Of a stretch of 64,000 nucleotides of DNA, positions 11,101-23,600 are shown in pieces. A program made the position numbers and the translations under genes. The notes below the pieces were generated by a model, which was given only the letters and a program-made list of their open reading frames with translations, had not been told where the DNA came from and did not search any database. How positions within the stretch are numbered: position 1 is the stretch's first letter; every line of letters begins with the position of its first letter. The DNA is from Arion vulgaris (taxonomy: Eukaryota; Mollusca; Gastropoda; Stylommatophora; Arionidae): assembly GCA_020796225.1 (NCBI GenBank), contig CM036756.1, forward strand, positions 47,968,363-48,032,362, in the 5' to 3' direction.

Positions 11101-13406
11101 CAAAGAGCAAAGATTACCAACAGACAGTGCACCTCAAAGAGCAAAGATTACCAACAGACAGTGCACCTCAAAGAGCAAAGATTACCAACAGACAGTGCAC
11201 CTCAAAGAGCAAAGATTACCAACAGACAGTGCACCTCAAAGAGCAAAGATTACCAACAGACAGTGCACCTCAAAGAGCAAAGATTACCAACAGACAGTGC
11301 ACCTCAAAGAGCAAAGATTACCAACAGACAGTGCACCTCAAAGAGCAAAGATTACCAACAGACAGTGCACCTCAAAGAGCAAAGATTACCAACAGACAGT
11401 GCACCTCAAAGAGCAAAGATTACCAACAGACAGTGCACCTCAAAGAGCAAAGATTACCAACAGACAGTGCACCTCAAAGAGCAAAGATTACCAACAGACA
11501 GTGCACCTCAAAGAGCAAAGATTACCAACAGACAGTGCACCTCAAAGAGCAAAGATTACCAACAGACAGTGCACCTCAAAGAGCAAAGATTACCAACAGA
11601 CAGTGCACCTCAAAGAGCAAAGATTACCAACAGACAGTGCACCTCAAAGAGCAAAGATTACCAACAGACAGTGCACCTCAAAGAGCAAAGATTACCAACA
11701 GACAGTGCACCTCAAAGAGCAAAGATTACCAACAGACAGTGCACCTCAAAGAGCAAAGATTACCAACAGACAGTGCACCTCAAAGAGCAAAGATTACCAA
11801 CAGACAGTGCACCTCAAAGAGCAAAGATTACCAACAGACAGTGCACCTCAAAGAGCAAAGATTACCAACAGACAAGTTGCACCCTCAAAAGAGCAAAGAT
11901 TACCAACAGACAGTGCACCTCAAAGAGCAAAGATTACCAACAGACAGTGCACCTCAAAGAGCAAAGATTACCAACAGACAGTGCACCTCAAAGAGCAAAG
12001 ATTACCAACAGACAGTCACCTCACAAAGAGCAAAGATTACCAACAGACAGTGCACCTCAAAGAGCAAAGATTACCAACAGACAGTGCACCTCAAAGAGCA
12101 AAGATTACCAACAGACAGTGCACCTCAAAGAGCAAAGATTACCAACAGACAGTGCACCTCAAAGAGCAAAGATTACCAACAGACAGTGCACCTCAAAGAG
12201 CAAAGATTACCAACAGACAGTGCACCTCAAAGAGCAAAGATTACCAACAGACAGTGCACCTCAAAGAGCAAAGATTACCAACAGACAGTGCACCTCAAAG
12301 AGCAAAGATTACCAACAGACAGTGCACCTCAAAGAGCAAAGATTACCAACAGACAGTGCACCTCAAAGAGCAAAGATTACCAACAGACAGTGCACCTCAA
12401 AGAGCAAAGATTACCAACAGACAGTGCACCTCAAAGAGCAAAGATTACCAACAGACAGTGCACCTCAAAGAGCAAAGATTACCAACAGACAGTGCACCTC
12501 AAAGAGCAAAGATTACCAACAGACAGTGCACCTCAAAGAGCAAAGATTACCAACAGACAGTGCACCTCAAAGAGCAAAGATTACCAACAGACAGTGCACC
12601 TCAAAGAGCAAAGATTACCAACAGACAGTGCACCTCAAAGAGCAAAGATTACCAACAGACAGTGCACCTCAAAGAGCAAAGATTACCAACAGACAGTGCA
12701 CCTCAAAGAGCAAAGATTACCAACAGACAGTGCACCTCAAAGAGCAAAGATTACCAACAGACAGTGCACCTCAAAGAGCAAAGATTACCAACAGACAGTG
12801 CACCTCAAAGAGCAAAGATTACCAACAGACAGTGCACCTCAAAGAGCAAAGATTACCAACAGACAGTGCACCTCAAAGAGCAAAGATTACCAACAGACAG
12901 TGCACCTCAAAGAGCAAAGATTACCAACAGACAGTGCACCTCAAAGAGCAAAGATTACCAACAGACAGTGCACCTCAAAGAGCAAAGATTACCAACAGAC
13001 AGTGCACCTCAAAGAGCAAAGATTACCAACAGACAGTGCACCTCAAAGAGCAAAGATTACCAACAGACAGTGCACCTCAAAGAGCAAAGTCATCAAGAGC
13101 AAGATTACCAACAGACAGTGCACCTCAAAGAGCAAAGATTACCAACAGACAGTGCACATCAAAGAGCAAAGATTACCAACAGACAGTGCACCTCAAAGAG
13201 CAAAGATTACCAACAGACAGTGCACCTCAAAGAGCAAAGATTACCAACAGACAGTGCACCTCAAAGAGCAAAGATTACCAACAGACAGTGCACCTCAAAG
13301 AGCAAAGATTACCAACAGACAGTGCACCTCAAAGAGCAAAGATTACCAACAGACAGTGCACCTCAAAGAGCAAAGATTACCAACAGACAGTGCACCTCAA
13401 AGAGCA
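8171..13406. repeat. 34-bp satellite array (about 150 copies), highly homogeneous
   Basis: The unit is 34 bp and includes gcaaagattaccaacagaca and gtgcacctcaaagag. After a diverged lead-in (8171-8340) the array is almost perfectly uniform to 13406. Breaks occur only near 11873-11895, 12016-12030 and 13088-13106. The unit lacks stop codons in all three + frames, so three units (102 nt) give a 34-residue period and frames of over 1700 codons. The array exits into LINE-like sequence at 13407 (KDRQRKRWTSAIT), and the unit frame KEQRLPT resembles the LINE motif EE-RLP, so a LINE seed is possible but unproven. Confidence 0.93.
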
Positions 13407-13560
13407 ATGTTGCTCCAATATAATGGGTACAAATCAAAAGACCGGCAACGCAAAAGGTGGACCTCAGCGATAACATAGGCGACGAATGACACTATTTATG
13501 AAGCGCGCACAAGGGCTCGTTCTAGAAATCTCTTTTTATCCTGACACTGTGAGGCAAAAC
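13407..13560 (+). mobile_element. LINE C-terminal remnant after 34-bp array
   Basis: The + frame reads SKDRQRKRWTSAIT, then in another frame TNDTIYEARTRARSRNLF. The same ending (AMHEAHTRARYRNLI after RPRKRWST) occurs at 28835-28985, so both are copies of one LINE 3' end. G(R)-RKRW is a common LINE C-terminal motif. Confidence 0.6.
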
Positions 13561-13796
13561 ATGATTGGAGAAAAGAAAGAAAGATACGTACAGTTTTTCT
13601 TGAAAGTAGCCGCACATAGGACACATTTCTGTGGCTATTCTGTATTTTCAAAATAAGTATTCTGAATTAAAAGTCAAGGAAAAATGTACATTTCTCGTAC
13701 CATGAAGTAGGGTCGTTAATAACGAAGTAGATAACGGGCTTCGTTAGTGACCACGGGCCGTGGAAATTCCGGGGTTCTAGGCCAACAAGCCAACAA
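13561..13796. other. Unassigned spacer
   Basis: Non-coding. No recognised element. Confidence 0.35.
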
Positions 13797-14078
13797 ATGT
13801 ACAGTGTGCACACGGTTCACGGTTGGACTAGTGTGCACACGGTTCACGGTTGGACTAGTGTGCACACGGTTCACGGTTGGACTAGTGTGCACACGGTTCA
13901 CGGTTGGACAAGTGTGCACAGGGTTCACGGTTGCACTACAGGAAATACTGATCTTTTACTTGAGTATCTAAAAATGTACAGTGTGCACAAGGTTCATGGT
14001 TGGACAAGTGTGCACACGGTTCATGGTTGGACTACAGGAAATACTGATCTTTTACTTGAGTATCTAAATTACAAGAAC
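13797..14078. repeat. 27-bp tandem repeat nested in a longer duplication
   Basis: Copies containing gtgtgcacacggttcacggt start at 13804, 13831, 13858, 13885 and 13912. A block ending with aggaaatactgatcttttac then recurs with two more copies (13980-14068). The result is a 27-bp minisatellite within a roughly 95-bp duplicated block. Confidence 0.9.
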
Positions 14079-14081
14079 CTT

Positions 14082-14206
14082 TGAAGTCGGAATAAGGTTC
14101 GCCTGAATTGGGAGAGAAACTGATGATATGGTAAGTAAGCCTTCGCGCAAAAATCAATCAGATGGGCCATATTATGTGACATGACTTCTCCTGAATTTAT
14201 AACAGC
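14082..14206. mobile_element. Short interspersed element, family shared with 36190-36335
   Basis: Both copies contain ggttcgcctgaat, cgcaaaaatca or tgcaaaaatcagtcag, gccata and ctcctga or tcctgaattta in the same order, with indels. The second copy ends in a (GAA)n tail. Two diverged copies in unrelated flanks indicate an interspersed repeat. The class is unassigned. Confidence 0.6.
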
Positions 14207-14516
14207 TGAACACAAATAATACCATGAGGTATATTGCGGAATACGGTGTTTCGTCCGTCATTATCTTCCGAGGCAATTACAAGAAATACTTTGATGCACA
14301 TCTGCAGACTTGTAGACAAGTCACTGACCACTAACTTTGTTCGGGATCTTGCGAGAGTAGTAGATCCTCAGAGTCTGCCTTATATTCTCATAGTGTATGT
14401 ATGACCTGTGCTATGATAATAGTCCTCATATAACTGATATGGCTGACCTACTTGTGTGATGTCTTCAGAGCAGAGACTCTACTGTAGAGTCCGCCGGCTT
14501 AAAAAAAAATCGTTGG
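14207..14516. other. Unassigned spacer
   Basis: No gene or repeat is recognised. Confidence 0.35.
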
Positions 14517-14519
14517 ATG

Positions 14520-14810
14520 ATTCTACCGGTTGGTTTATTTCATGTAATGGGAACAATATCACCTGTTTTTAATGATTATGTAACGTCGAGATATCGGCTA
14601 TCCTGCTCCCGGTTTCCCCGTATGGCTTGGTCACTTTCCGTAGAAATAGCACGCCACCTGCTGACATTACTATCCAAAAGCACGAACTCCGTAGAGTCAG
14701 CAACAATCCTAAGGGTTCTCCGAAAATGCTTTCATCGAAATTCGGAAAGGTTTCGAATGCCGACCTTCTGAACGCAAAGCAAACTCTTTAATCACTTAGC
14801 AATGTTTGTT
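14520..14810 (-). mobile_element. SINE copy, same family as 57880-58135
   Basis: Shares agaaatRgcacRccaYctgc, ctccgtag, an (a)tcctaagggttctc-like block and taatcacttagc with the copy at 57880-58135 in the same order. In the better-preserved copy the - strand starts ggctaagtggttaa (A-box-like) followed by gggtacgaattcgg (B-box-like). The family is therefore tRNA-derived and runs on the - strand. This copy lies just upstream of exon A. Confidence 0.65.
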
Positions 14811-14880
14811 TTGTTTTCCTAATAACATATTTGTTTCATTACTCATCAAAAATATATTTGTGTTGATCTTATTTTCTCAG

Positions 14881-14925
14881 GATGAAAAGAATCAAGTTCT
14901 GACAACCAACATTTGGCTAGATCAG
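14881..14925 (+). CDS. nAChR subunit exon A (loop D), 45 bp
   Basis: Too short for ordinary ORF calling. The sequence ttattttctcag precedes the exon and CAG/gtagga follows it. The 15 codons read DEKNQVLTTNIWLDQ, which matches the conserved nAChR block before the first beta-hairpin (typically DE-NQ-(L/V)TTN-WL-Q). The Trp in NIW is the complementary-face loop D tryptophan of the agonist site. The length (15 whole codons) matches the small exon 3 of vertebrate nAChR genes as I recall it. The next residues expected, (E/S)W-D--L-W, are exactly what exon B encodes 24 kb downstream. The preceding exon, expected to carry an RPV-type motif, was not found in 1-14880. It is probably upstream of the window. 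Confidence 0.88.
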
Positions 14926-14971
14926 GTAGGAGTTCATTTGAAATGTTAAGTCATATTTTTGTGTGTTTCTA

Positions 14972-15333
14972 TTTATTTTTATCAACCAAGTTACCCACTC
15001 TTTGTGATATGTGTAGTTTGCGTATGTATGAGGAGAGTATCTAGTCGAATGGGTAAGAGCGTAGGCTTCCTTGCTGGAGACTCGTGTTCAATTCACGGTA
15101 AGGCCAAGGATTTTTTCTGTTGTGGGCATAAACGAAAAAACCTAACATGAACAGCTTTGCGGTGACTGCACTAGCCATGAGGTCATTAAATTCCTCAGTC
15201 TCTCCTTTCTCCTGTTCTACACCGCCCTAAAAAGCGGTACTGCATGCAGTAACCACAATTTTTGTATCATTATTTTATGTATGTATTCGTTCTTATCAAC
15301 CACTTTACCCACTCTTTGTGATATGTATGGTTT
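14972..15333 (+). mobile_element. tRNA-derived SINE flanked by about 45-bp direct repeats
   Basis: 15030-15250 begins with tagtcgaatgggtaagagc (A-box-like) and gactcgtgttcaattcacgg (B-box-like), and ends with caccgccctaaaaagcggta. The same family is present inverted at 44255-44458 with shared landmarks (ggagacYcgKgttcaa, ggcataaa, cactagccatg, attaaattcc, ctacaccgccc). A repeat containing acccactctttgtgatatgt flanks the SINE at about 14972-15024 and 15288-15333. That is much longer than a normal target-site duplication. Confidence 0.75.
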
Positions 15334-15390
15334 GCACCGAGAACTTGACTACGCTGCATTCAGTTATACACATATGATATATAGAACAGG

Positions 15391-15478
15391 CACATTTCAA
15401 TTTATTCGAAAATTAATCCAGAAATAATACGGGGCACATTTCAGTTTATTCGAAAAGTGATCCAGAAATATTCTGTTC
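15391..15478. repeat. 44-bp duplication
   Basis: Two copies containing cacatttcaRtttattcgaa and atccagaaata start at 15391 and 15435. Confidence 0.8.
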
Positions 15479-15945
15479 TATAAAAGAGTGAATGTCAATC
15501 ACTCTGTATTGATCACTTCTCAGTGTCACTCCATGCAGATTGTAGACTGTCGTTCAGGATAAGGAACATCGTTTAGCCACTATGGGACATATACTGTTTT
15601 TTGACGCCTCCATGAAATTCTGAATTTTTATTGTGCGGTTTTTTTTCAAGAAAGCTATAAGGTTCAACACAAGACATTTATGTTTACATCAGCTGTATTG
15701 ACAGTACCAGTCTGAAAGCTGTATTGTCACATATGTCTATTTTGCTTTTACCCTTAGCGGTACAGGAGCATCAGCCATTAACAGAGTTGCCAGGTCCGGG
15801 CTATTCTGGTAAGATCAACCAGCTTGACTCGCTTGTCTGTGGTTATGACTCAAAACGTAAGAACGGTTTTTAACACAATTGTCGTATCTTGGTCACGTGT
15901 ACTGCATCTGTTCCGGTTATCAATCTCTGCAAGGAGATTCGTGTT
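15479..15945. other. Unassigned spacer
   Basis: Intron A-B sequence. No element is recognised. Confidence 0.35.
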
Positions 15946-16080
15946 GGAGCAGCCCCTCTGAGTTAGTGTTCGTCTGTTGTGTGAGCAGTGTAGGAGCAGC
16001 CCCTCTGAGTTAATGTTCGTCTGTTGTGTGAGCAGTATAGGAGCAGCCCCTCTGAGTTAATGTTCGTCTATTGTACGCGC
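15946..16080. repeat. 47-bp tandem repeat, three copies
   Basis: Copies at 15946, 15993 and 16040 each contain ggagcagcccctctgagtta and gttcgtct. Confidence 0.9.
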
Positions 16081-16742
16081 AAATCTCATACCATTGACAG
16101 CTGCACTAACACTACCACTTAACCTCATATTTAACTTCACTTCGATCCCTACTTGCTTCGCTAGATTACAGTACAGCAATCTGTTTCCCTGGTCACCACG
16201 TAAAGGTGGCTATGGTCTTGGTCAGTGCCAACACATTGAGTTCCCTGAGGATCCATCAACCTGAAGTTGAAAAGGCAAACTACTGACACAGGGAGCAAAA
16301 ATACAAACCAGTATTCCCTTTGGAATTCAAACAAGTACAAGTTTCATATTGAGTTACCCGTCGGATATTTACCTGTCGGTAACTAGTACTCCCTATAATT
16401 GGGACTATTTAATTGAACATTGATCGATCTGATACAATGAGCAATTGTCGTTCGCTGAGCTACCAAAATGTCTAAATTGATTGCTCTAGGGACATGAATG
16501 TGTTTCAGATCACTTCAAGCTTCGGGTTAAACAAACACAGCTGTCGAAATAATAGTGTCTCTCTCAGTTATACAGTGTGAAAGTAGATTTATAAGCTGAG
16601 AATTGTCATTATTCAGATCAGACACCGTGCTGTAGTATAACTCACCAGATGCGATACTATGAAATGGTGTCATTCTGGTTGTAAAATTGTCTGAGTAGCT
16701 CATCCAACAAAACTGTATCATGATGGGTAATATACATGCATA
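16081..16742. other. Unassigned spacer
   Basis: About 660 bp of intron with no recognised gene, repeat or element. Confidence 0.35.
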
Positions 16743-18082
16743 CTCTATGGTTGGAAAGACACTAGGATGATACTGACTACATCTGAGTTGGAAAGACATT
16801 AGGATGATACTGACAAGACCTGAGTTGGAAAGACATTAGGATGATACTGACTACATCTGAGTTGGAAAGACATTAGGATGATACTGACTACATCTGAGTT
16901 GGAAAGACATTAGGATGATACTGACTACATCTGAGTTGGAAAGATATTAGGATGATACTGACAAGATCTGAGTTGGAAAGACATTAGGATGATACTGACT
17001 ACATCTGAGTTGGAAAGATATTAGGATGATACTGACAAGACCTGAGTTGGAAAGACATTAGGATGATACTGACAAGACCTGAGTTGGAAAGACACTAGGA
17101 TGATACTGACTACATCTGAGTTGGAAAGACATTAGGATGATACTGACTACATCTGAGTTGGAAAGACATTAGGATGATACTGACAAGATCTGAGTTGGAA
17201 AGACATTAGGATGATACTGACAAGATCTGAGTTGGAAAGACATTAGAATGATACTGACAAGACCTGAGTTGGAAAGACATTAGGATGATACTGACTACAT
17301 CTGAGTTGGAAAGATATTAGGATGATACTGACAAGATCTGAGTTGGAAAGACATTAGGATGATACTGACAAGATCTGAGTTGGAAAGACATTAGGATGAT
17401 ACTGACTACATCTGAGTTGGAAAGATATTAGGATGATACTGACAAGATCTGAGTTGGAAAGACATTAGGATGATACTGACAAGATCTGAGTTGGAAAGAC
17501 ATTAGGATGATACTGACAAGATCTGAGTTGGAAAGACACTAGTATGATACTGACTACATCTGTGTTGGAAAGACATTAGGATGATACTGACAAGATCTGA
17601 GTTGGAAAGACATTAGGATGATACTGACAAGATCTGAGTTGGAAAGACACTAGTATGATACTGACTACATCTGAGTTGGAAAGACACAAGGATGATACTG
17701 ACAAGATCTGAGTTGGAAAGACACTAGGATGATACTGACTACATCTGAGTTGGAAAGACATTAGGATGACACTGACAAGATCTGAGTTGGAAAGACATTA
17801 GGATGATACTGACTACATCTGAGTTGGAAAGATATTAGGATGATACTGACTACATCTGAGTTGGAAAGACATTAGGATGACACTGACAAGATCTGAGTTG
17901 GAAAGACACTAGGATGATACTGACTACATCTGAGTTGGAAAGACATTAGGATGATACTGACTACATCTGAGTTGGAAAGACATTAGGATGATACTGACTA
18001 CATCTGAGTTGGAAAGACATTAGGATGATATTGACAAGACCTGAGTTGGAAAGACACTAGGATGATACTGACTACATCTGAG
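16743..18082. repeat. 37-bp minisatellite, about 36 copies
   Basis: The unit contains gagttggaaagacattagga and tgatactgac, followed by one of two spacers, tacatct or aagatct/aagacct. The spacer types are interleaved rather than blocked. Substitutions such as actagtatg and acacaagg are shared by a few nearby copies, indicating local duplication. Confidence 0.95.
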
Positions 18083-18719
18083 GATAGAGAACGAATATGC
18101 GCATCTTTCTGACAGCTGACATCCATCATAAAGGGCAGAAGTGATTGTGACGTGATGGTCCTCTTGCCTTGAATATTTGGACACGTGTAGCGTATAATTG
18201 AACTGGGCATGAATTAATAAGCAATGTTGTAACAGGGAATGTGCACAGTGGACCCTATCTTGGCTGCTGTATCATTGAGGAGTACAGTGACCACCCTAAT
18301 ACTAGTACAGTCTAATTCAAGCTTCTGTCCTTGGTGGGTAGAAAATCCACATAACTTTACAGTTCTTCATTGCTATGTACAATACAAGACATTGGACCAA
18401 AGGATAATAGTTCAAGTGCCATTAGATCGTTGAAGAAAAGGTAAATTAGACTGAGAAATAAATATTGCTTGCACATTCTGTCGTCACACAAGGTACACGT
18501 TTATTGTTTGCAATACTTAGTTTACATCCGTTTACACTTGGAAAACAAAACAAATCCAGAAATAAAACAGAAACATAATATAGTTCTACTTTCAAATAAT
18601 ATCAATGGACTAGAACTGCAAATCTTGTCTGTAGAAAAAACACAACAGTGAAGGCCAGAACTGATGTGCAGGCTAAGGAAAAACTTAGAGTATGTCTACT
18701 GACAAAACAAGATAACAAA
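18083..18719. other. Unassigned spacer
   Basis: Intron sequence with no recognised element. Short frames at 18239-18651 match nothing I know. Confidence 0.35.
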
Positions 18720-19195
18720 CCAACATTTCAATCAATAATGTAGACATTGGAAAATTGTTTAATATGGAATATTTTGACTACGAAATTGACAACAATATAG
18801 ACTGTACAAAAGAAGTCAGAAGTAGACTGGCCATGGCAATTGAAATGACAACTAGTATGACAAACATTTTGTTCCGATCCAGAAGCACTTGAGCTTTCAG
18901 CTCTTCGTCTCGGTGCCATGGACATCGTAACCCTTCGGTTCTGTGCCACGAACAACGTAAATCTGGAGAACCTGTGGCTTTTATGCCAGCCCACGGAATT
19001 GAACGGCGCTCACGGGGAGTTTAAAAACATATTTCAAAACACAAGCAAGAAAAGTGAAAAGGAAAACTTCTACGGGCATGCTTTGTTCCTGTGACAACAT
19101 GTGGATATGAATCATGGACTAATATACAAATATTACAGAAGATAATCGAATTTTTAGAGACAACATTTTACACTATAAATTTTCACAACGCCCTG
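18720..19195 (+). mobile_element. LINE post-RT fragment split by a 140-bp insertion
   Basis: 18780-18870 reads DYEIDNNIDCTKEVRSRLAM, and 19020-19160 resumes with VKRKLLRACFVPVTTCGYES then WT, the expected next motifs of the same LINE region (GDCTKEIRRRLA, then YG-ESWT). Unrelated sequence at roughly 18872-19015 interrupts the two, with similar aaacattt and aaacatattt edges that may be a target-site duplication. All frames are broken. Confidence 0.7.
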
Positions 19196-19224
19196 GACAA
19201 AGAATGTAAAATAAATATGATGTA

Positions 19225-19389
19225 CAGTGACGGTCCGTGATCCTTTGAGTTGGTGGGGCCAGATACAAATTTTCGGAAAACTCATGGTTTTAGGTTAGGT
19301 TTTTTTCATTTATTAAATAATAAATACACGTTACACATTATTTTTGGTGGGGCTCGGTCCCACTGGCCCTTAATGACGAGCCGCCACTG
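19225..19389. mobile_element. hAT-like MITE, 165 bp, with 8-bp target-site duplication
   Basis: Perfect 8-bp direct repeats, atgatgta, at 19217-19224 and 19390-19397 flank a 165-bp element. It begins cagtgacggtccgtga, and the inverted complement of its end reads cagtggcggctcgtca. An 8-bp duplication and CAGTG-GCGG-like termini are typical of hAT elements. There is no coding capacity. Confidence 0.85.
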
Positions 19390-19397
19390 ATGATGTA

Positions 19398-19934
19398 TAT
19401 ATAACTGTAAAATGAAGAAAGTGCCTTTTATATTAACAAGTCATGATAATCTTGGCATGCTTTACACATCTATATTTAGAAGTCATGGTTATCACATGAT
19501 GCTACTTGCATGTCACGTGAGAAGAGAATGACAGAAGATAGTAAGTGTGCGTGTTCATACCTCCTATTGAGAGAAAAATAGCTACTACAACCTTTCTTGA
19601 ATTCTCTTCTTTTGTTTTTACATTAATGTATATATACATATATATCACAGCTGGATGTAAATGGCATTATTTGACTGGTTCTTGTGTTGTGATCATTTAT
19701 TAACATGCATTTGGGAGCCTGGAATAATTAATTATCCTGGAGTGAGACATTTTCGAATGGGATCATGACCTTGTATTGAACTTTACCAAATTTCCCCTGA
19801 CATTCTGAACATATTACCAAATAATGTCGATATTTGATGCCTACGGAAAACTACTGTAACAATAGCATAGAATATAATCAACACGACTATATAACAAGAA
19901 TATAATGAATATAAAAGGGGATGAATTCTGGAGC
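19398..19934. other. Unassigned spacer with a TA microsatellite
   Basis: Contains tatatatacatatatat near 19628-19645. Nothing else is recognised. Confidence 0.4.
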
Positions 19935-20262
19935 AGTGATGAAATCAGAGAAAGGTCTGGTCAACCACTAGTAACAACTGTTATAAATAGGAGAAGATAG
20001 AGATATGTTGGACATACCTTGAGAAGAGGTGATCAAAGAATATCAAAGCAAACATTGAAGGGGGATGCAAAGAGTTTAAGAAATACAGGACGACCTATGG
20101 AGACCCTGAAACAAACTTTACTAAGAGAGGCAAAACTTATCGCTCCCAGTTCCATAGAGGAGATTCAGCGAATTGCCCAGGATAGAACGGTATGGTGAAA
20201 TTGCTTGTATTCTCTATGTAACGCATAACTGTACCTGGGCAATTATTATATTATTATTATAG
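19935..20262 (+). mobile_element. LINE 3' end, same family as 47010-47815
   Basis: The + strand reads DEIRERSGQPLVTTVI, RYVGHTLRRGDQRISKQTL, RNTGRPMETLKQTLLREA and IEEIQRIAQDRTVWW, followed by an (ATT)n tail near 20243-20260. This is the intact linear order of a segment that has been turned into tandem arrays in the copies at 36821-37362 and 47089-47621. There is an in-frame stop before RYVGHTL. Confidence 0.85.
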
Positions 20263-20319
20263 TCAACCAGGAATAGAACTCAATACTTAATATGTGGCAG
20301 CATCTGCACTCTACAAGCA

Positions 20320-20400
20320 GTGTGGGTGTGTGTGAGAGTGTGTGTGTGAAAGAGAGAGAGAGCGTTCGTGCGTGAGTGAGTGCGTTCGTGATTGCGATCG
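20320..20400. repeat. Compound TG/AG microsatellite
   Basis: gtgtgtgtgagagtgtgtgt is followed by agagagagagag and gtgagtgagtgcg motifs. Confidence 0.8.
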
Positions 20401-20609
20401 GTTTTTTGTTTTTTGGGGGAATTGTTCAGATGAAGCACCCAAACAGCGAGTTAAAATAAAAATGTTTTAATTATAGTTAAAACATTCATATTCAACTCAA
20501 TAGTTGACACCTAGTTAAAAAACATTTGTTTGGGTGTCTCTTTCATATCTATGTCAACAATAGTGTGTAGGTTATGTTTCCCAAAAAATAGAAAAGTTCA
20601 AAAATGCAA
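20401..20609. other. Unassigned spacer
   Basis: AT-rich and non-coding. Confidence 0.35.
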
Positions 20610-23600
20610 TCTATAACAATGATGCATGTGACTAGAACGAACAATGATGCATGTGACTAGTACGAACAATGATACATGCATGTAACTAGAACGAACAATG
20701 ATACATGCATGTGACTAGTACGAACAATGATACATGCATGTGACTAGAACGAACAATGATGCATGTGACTAGAACGAACAATGACGCATGTGACAAGTAC
20801 GAACAATGATGCATGTGACTAGTACGAACAATGATGCATGCATGTGACTAGTACGAACAATGATGCATGTGACTAGAACGAACAATGATGCATGTGACTA
20901 GAACGAACAATGATGCATGTGACTAGAACGAACAATGATGCATGTGACTAGAACGAACAATGATGCATGCATGTGACTAGAACGAACAATGATACATGCA
21001 TGTGACTAGTACGAACAATGATGCATGTGACTAGAACGAACAATGATGCATGCATGTGACTAGTACGAACAATGACGCATGTGACTAGAACGAACAATGA
21101 TGCATGTGACTAGAACGAACAATGATGCATGTGACTAGAACGAACAATGATGCATGTGACTAGAACGAACAATGACGCATGTGACTAGAACGAACAATGA
21201 TGCATGTGACTAGAACGAACAATGACGCATGTGACTAGAACGAACAATGACGCATGTGACTAGTACGAACAATGATGCATGCATGTGACTAGAACGAACA
21301 ATGATGCATGCATGTGACTAGAACGAACAATGATGCATGTGACTAGAACGAACAATGACGCATGTGACTAGAACGAACAATGACGCATGTGACTAGAACG
21401 AACAATGATGCATGCATGTGACTAGAACGAACAATGATGCATGTGACTAGTACGAACAATGATGCATGTGACTAGTACGAACAATGATGCATGTGACTAG
21501 AACGAACAATGATGCATGTGACTAGAACGAACAATGACGCATGTGACTAGAACGAACAATGATGCATGTGACTAGTACGAACAATGATGCATGTGACTAG
21601 TACGAACAATGATGCATGTGACAAGAACGAACAATGATGCATGTAACTAGAAAGAACAATGATGCATGTGACTAGAACGAACAATGATGCATGCATGTGA
21701 CTAGTACGAACAATGATGCATGCATGTGACTAGAACGAACAATGATGCATGTGACTAGAACGAACAATGACGCATGTGACAAGTACGAACAATGATGCAT
21801 GCATGTGACTAGTACGAACAATAATGCATGTGACTAGAACGAACAATGATGCACGTGACTAGTACGAACAATGATGCATGCATGTGACTAGAACGAACAA
21901 TGATGCATGTGACTAGAACGAACAATGATGCATGTGACTAGTACGAACAATGATGCATGTGACTAGTACGAACAATGATGCATGCATGTGACTAGTACGA
22001 ACAATGATGCATGTGACTAGAACGAACAATGATGCATGTGACTAGAACGAACAATGATGCATGTGACTAGAACGAACAATGATGCATGTGACTAGAACGA
22101 ACAATGATGCATGCATGTGACTAGAACGAACAATGATACATGCATGTGACTAGTACGAACAATGATGCATGTGACTAGAACGAACAATGATGCATGCATG
22201 TGACTAGTACGAACAATGACGCATGTGACTAGAACGAACAATGATGCATGTGACTAGAACGAACAATGATGCATGTGACTAGAACGAACAATGATGCATG
22301 TGACTAGAACGAACAATGACGCATGTGACTAGAACGAACAATGACGCATGTGACTAGAACGAACAATGACGCATGTGACTAGAACGAACAATGACGCATG
22401 TGACTAGTACGAACAATGATGCATGCATGTGACTAGAACGAACAATGATGCATGCATGTGACTAGAACGAACAATGATGCATGTGACTAGAACGAACAAT
22501 GACGCATGTGACTAGAACGAACAATGACGCATGTGACTAGAACGAACAATGATGCATGCATGTGACTAGAACGAACAATGATGCATGTGACTAGTACGAA
22601 CAATGATGCATGTGACTAGTACGAACAATGATGCATGTGACTAGAACGAACAATGATGCATGTGACTAGAACGAACAATGACGCATGTGACTAGAACGAA
22701 TAATGATGCATGTGACTAGTACGAACAATGATGCATGTGACTAGTACGAACAATGATGCATGTGACAAGAACGAACAATGATGCATGTAACTAGAAAGAA
22801 CAATGATGCATGTGACTAGAACGAACAATGATGCATGCATGTGACTAGTACGAACAATGATGCATGCATGTGACTAGAACGAACAATGATGCATGTGACT
22901 AGAACGAACAATGACGCATGTGACAAGTACGAACAATGATGCATGTGACTAGTACGAACAATGATGCATGCATGTGACTAGTACGAACAATAATGCATGT
23001 GACTAGAACGAACAATGATGCACGTGACTAGTACGAACAATGATGCATGCATGTGACTAGAACGAACAATGATGCATGTGACTAGAACGAACAATGACGC
23101 ATGTGACTAGAACGAACAATGATGCATGCATGTGACTAGAACGAACAATTATGCATGTGACTAGAACGAACAATGATGCATGTGACTAGTACGAACAATG
23201 ATGCATGCATCTGACTAGTACGAACAATGACGCATGTGACTAGAACGAACAATGATGCATGTGACTAGAACAAACAATGATGCATGTGACTAGTACGAAC
23301 AATGATGCATGTGACTAGAACGAACAATGACGCATGTGACTAGAACGAACAATGATGCATGTGACTAGAACGAACAATGATGCATGTGACTAGAACGAAC
23401 AATGATGCATGTGACTAGTACGAACAATGATGCATGCATGTGACTAGAACGAACAATGATGCATGTGACTAGAACGAACAATGATGCATGCATGTGACTA
23501 GTACGAACAATGATGCATGTGACTAGTACGAACAATGATGCATGCATGTGACTAGAACGAACAATGATGCATGTGACTAGAACGAACAATGATGCATGCA

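Noticed and set aside
6534..13478. A 2314-codon forward reading frame, with overlapping frames of 1782 and 1760 codons
   Set aside because: It spans two unrelated tandem arrays (57 bp and 34 bp) whose units lack stop codons. The translation is perfectly periodic with no domain, and the same DNA is open in the other frames.
16743..18082. CRISPR-like appearance of regular repeats (also in other 25-37 bp arrays)
   Set aside because: There are no unique spacers between repeats, and the context is eukaryotic with introns and transposons. These are minisatellites.
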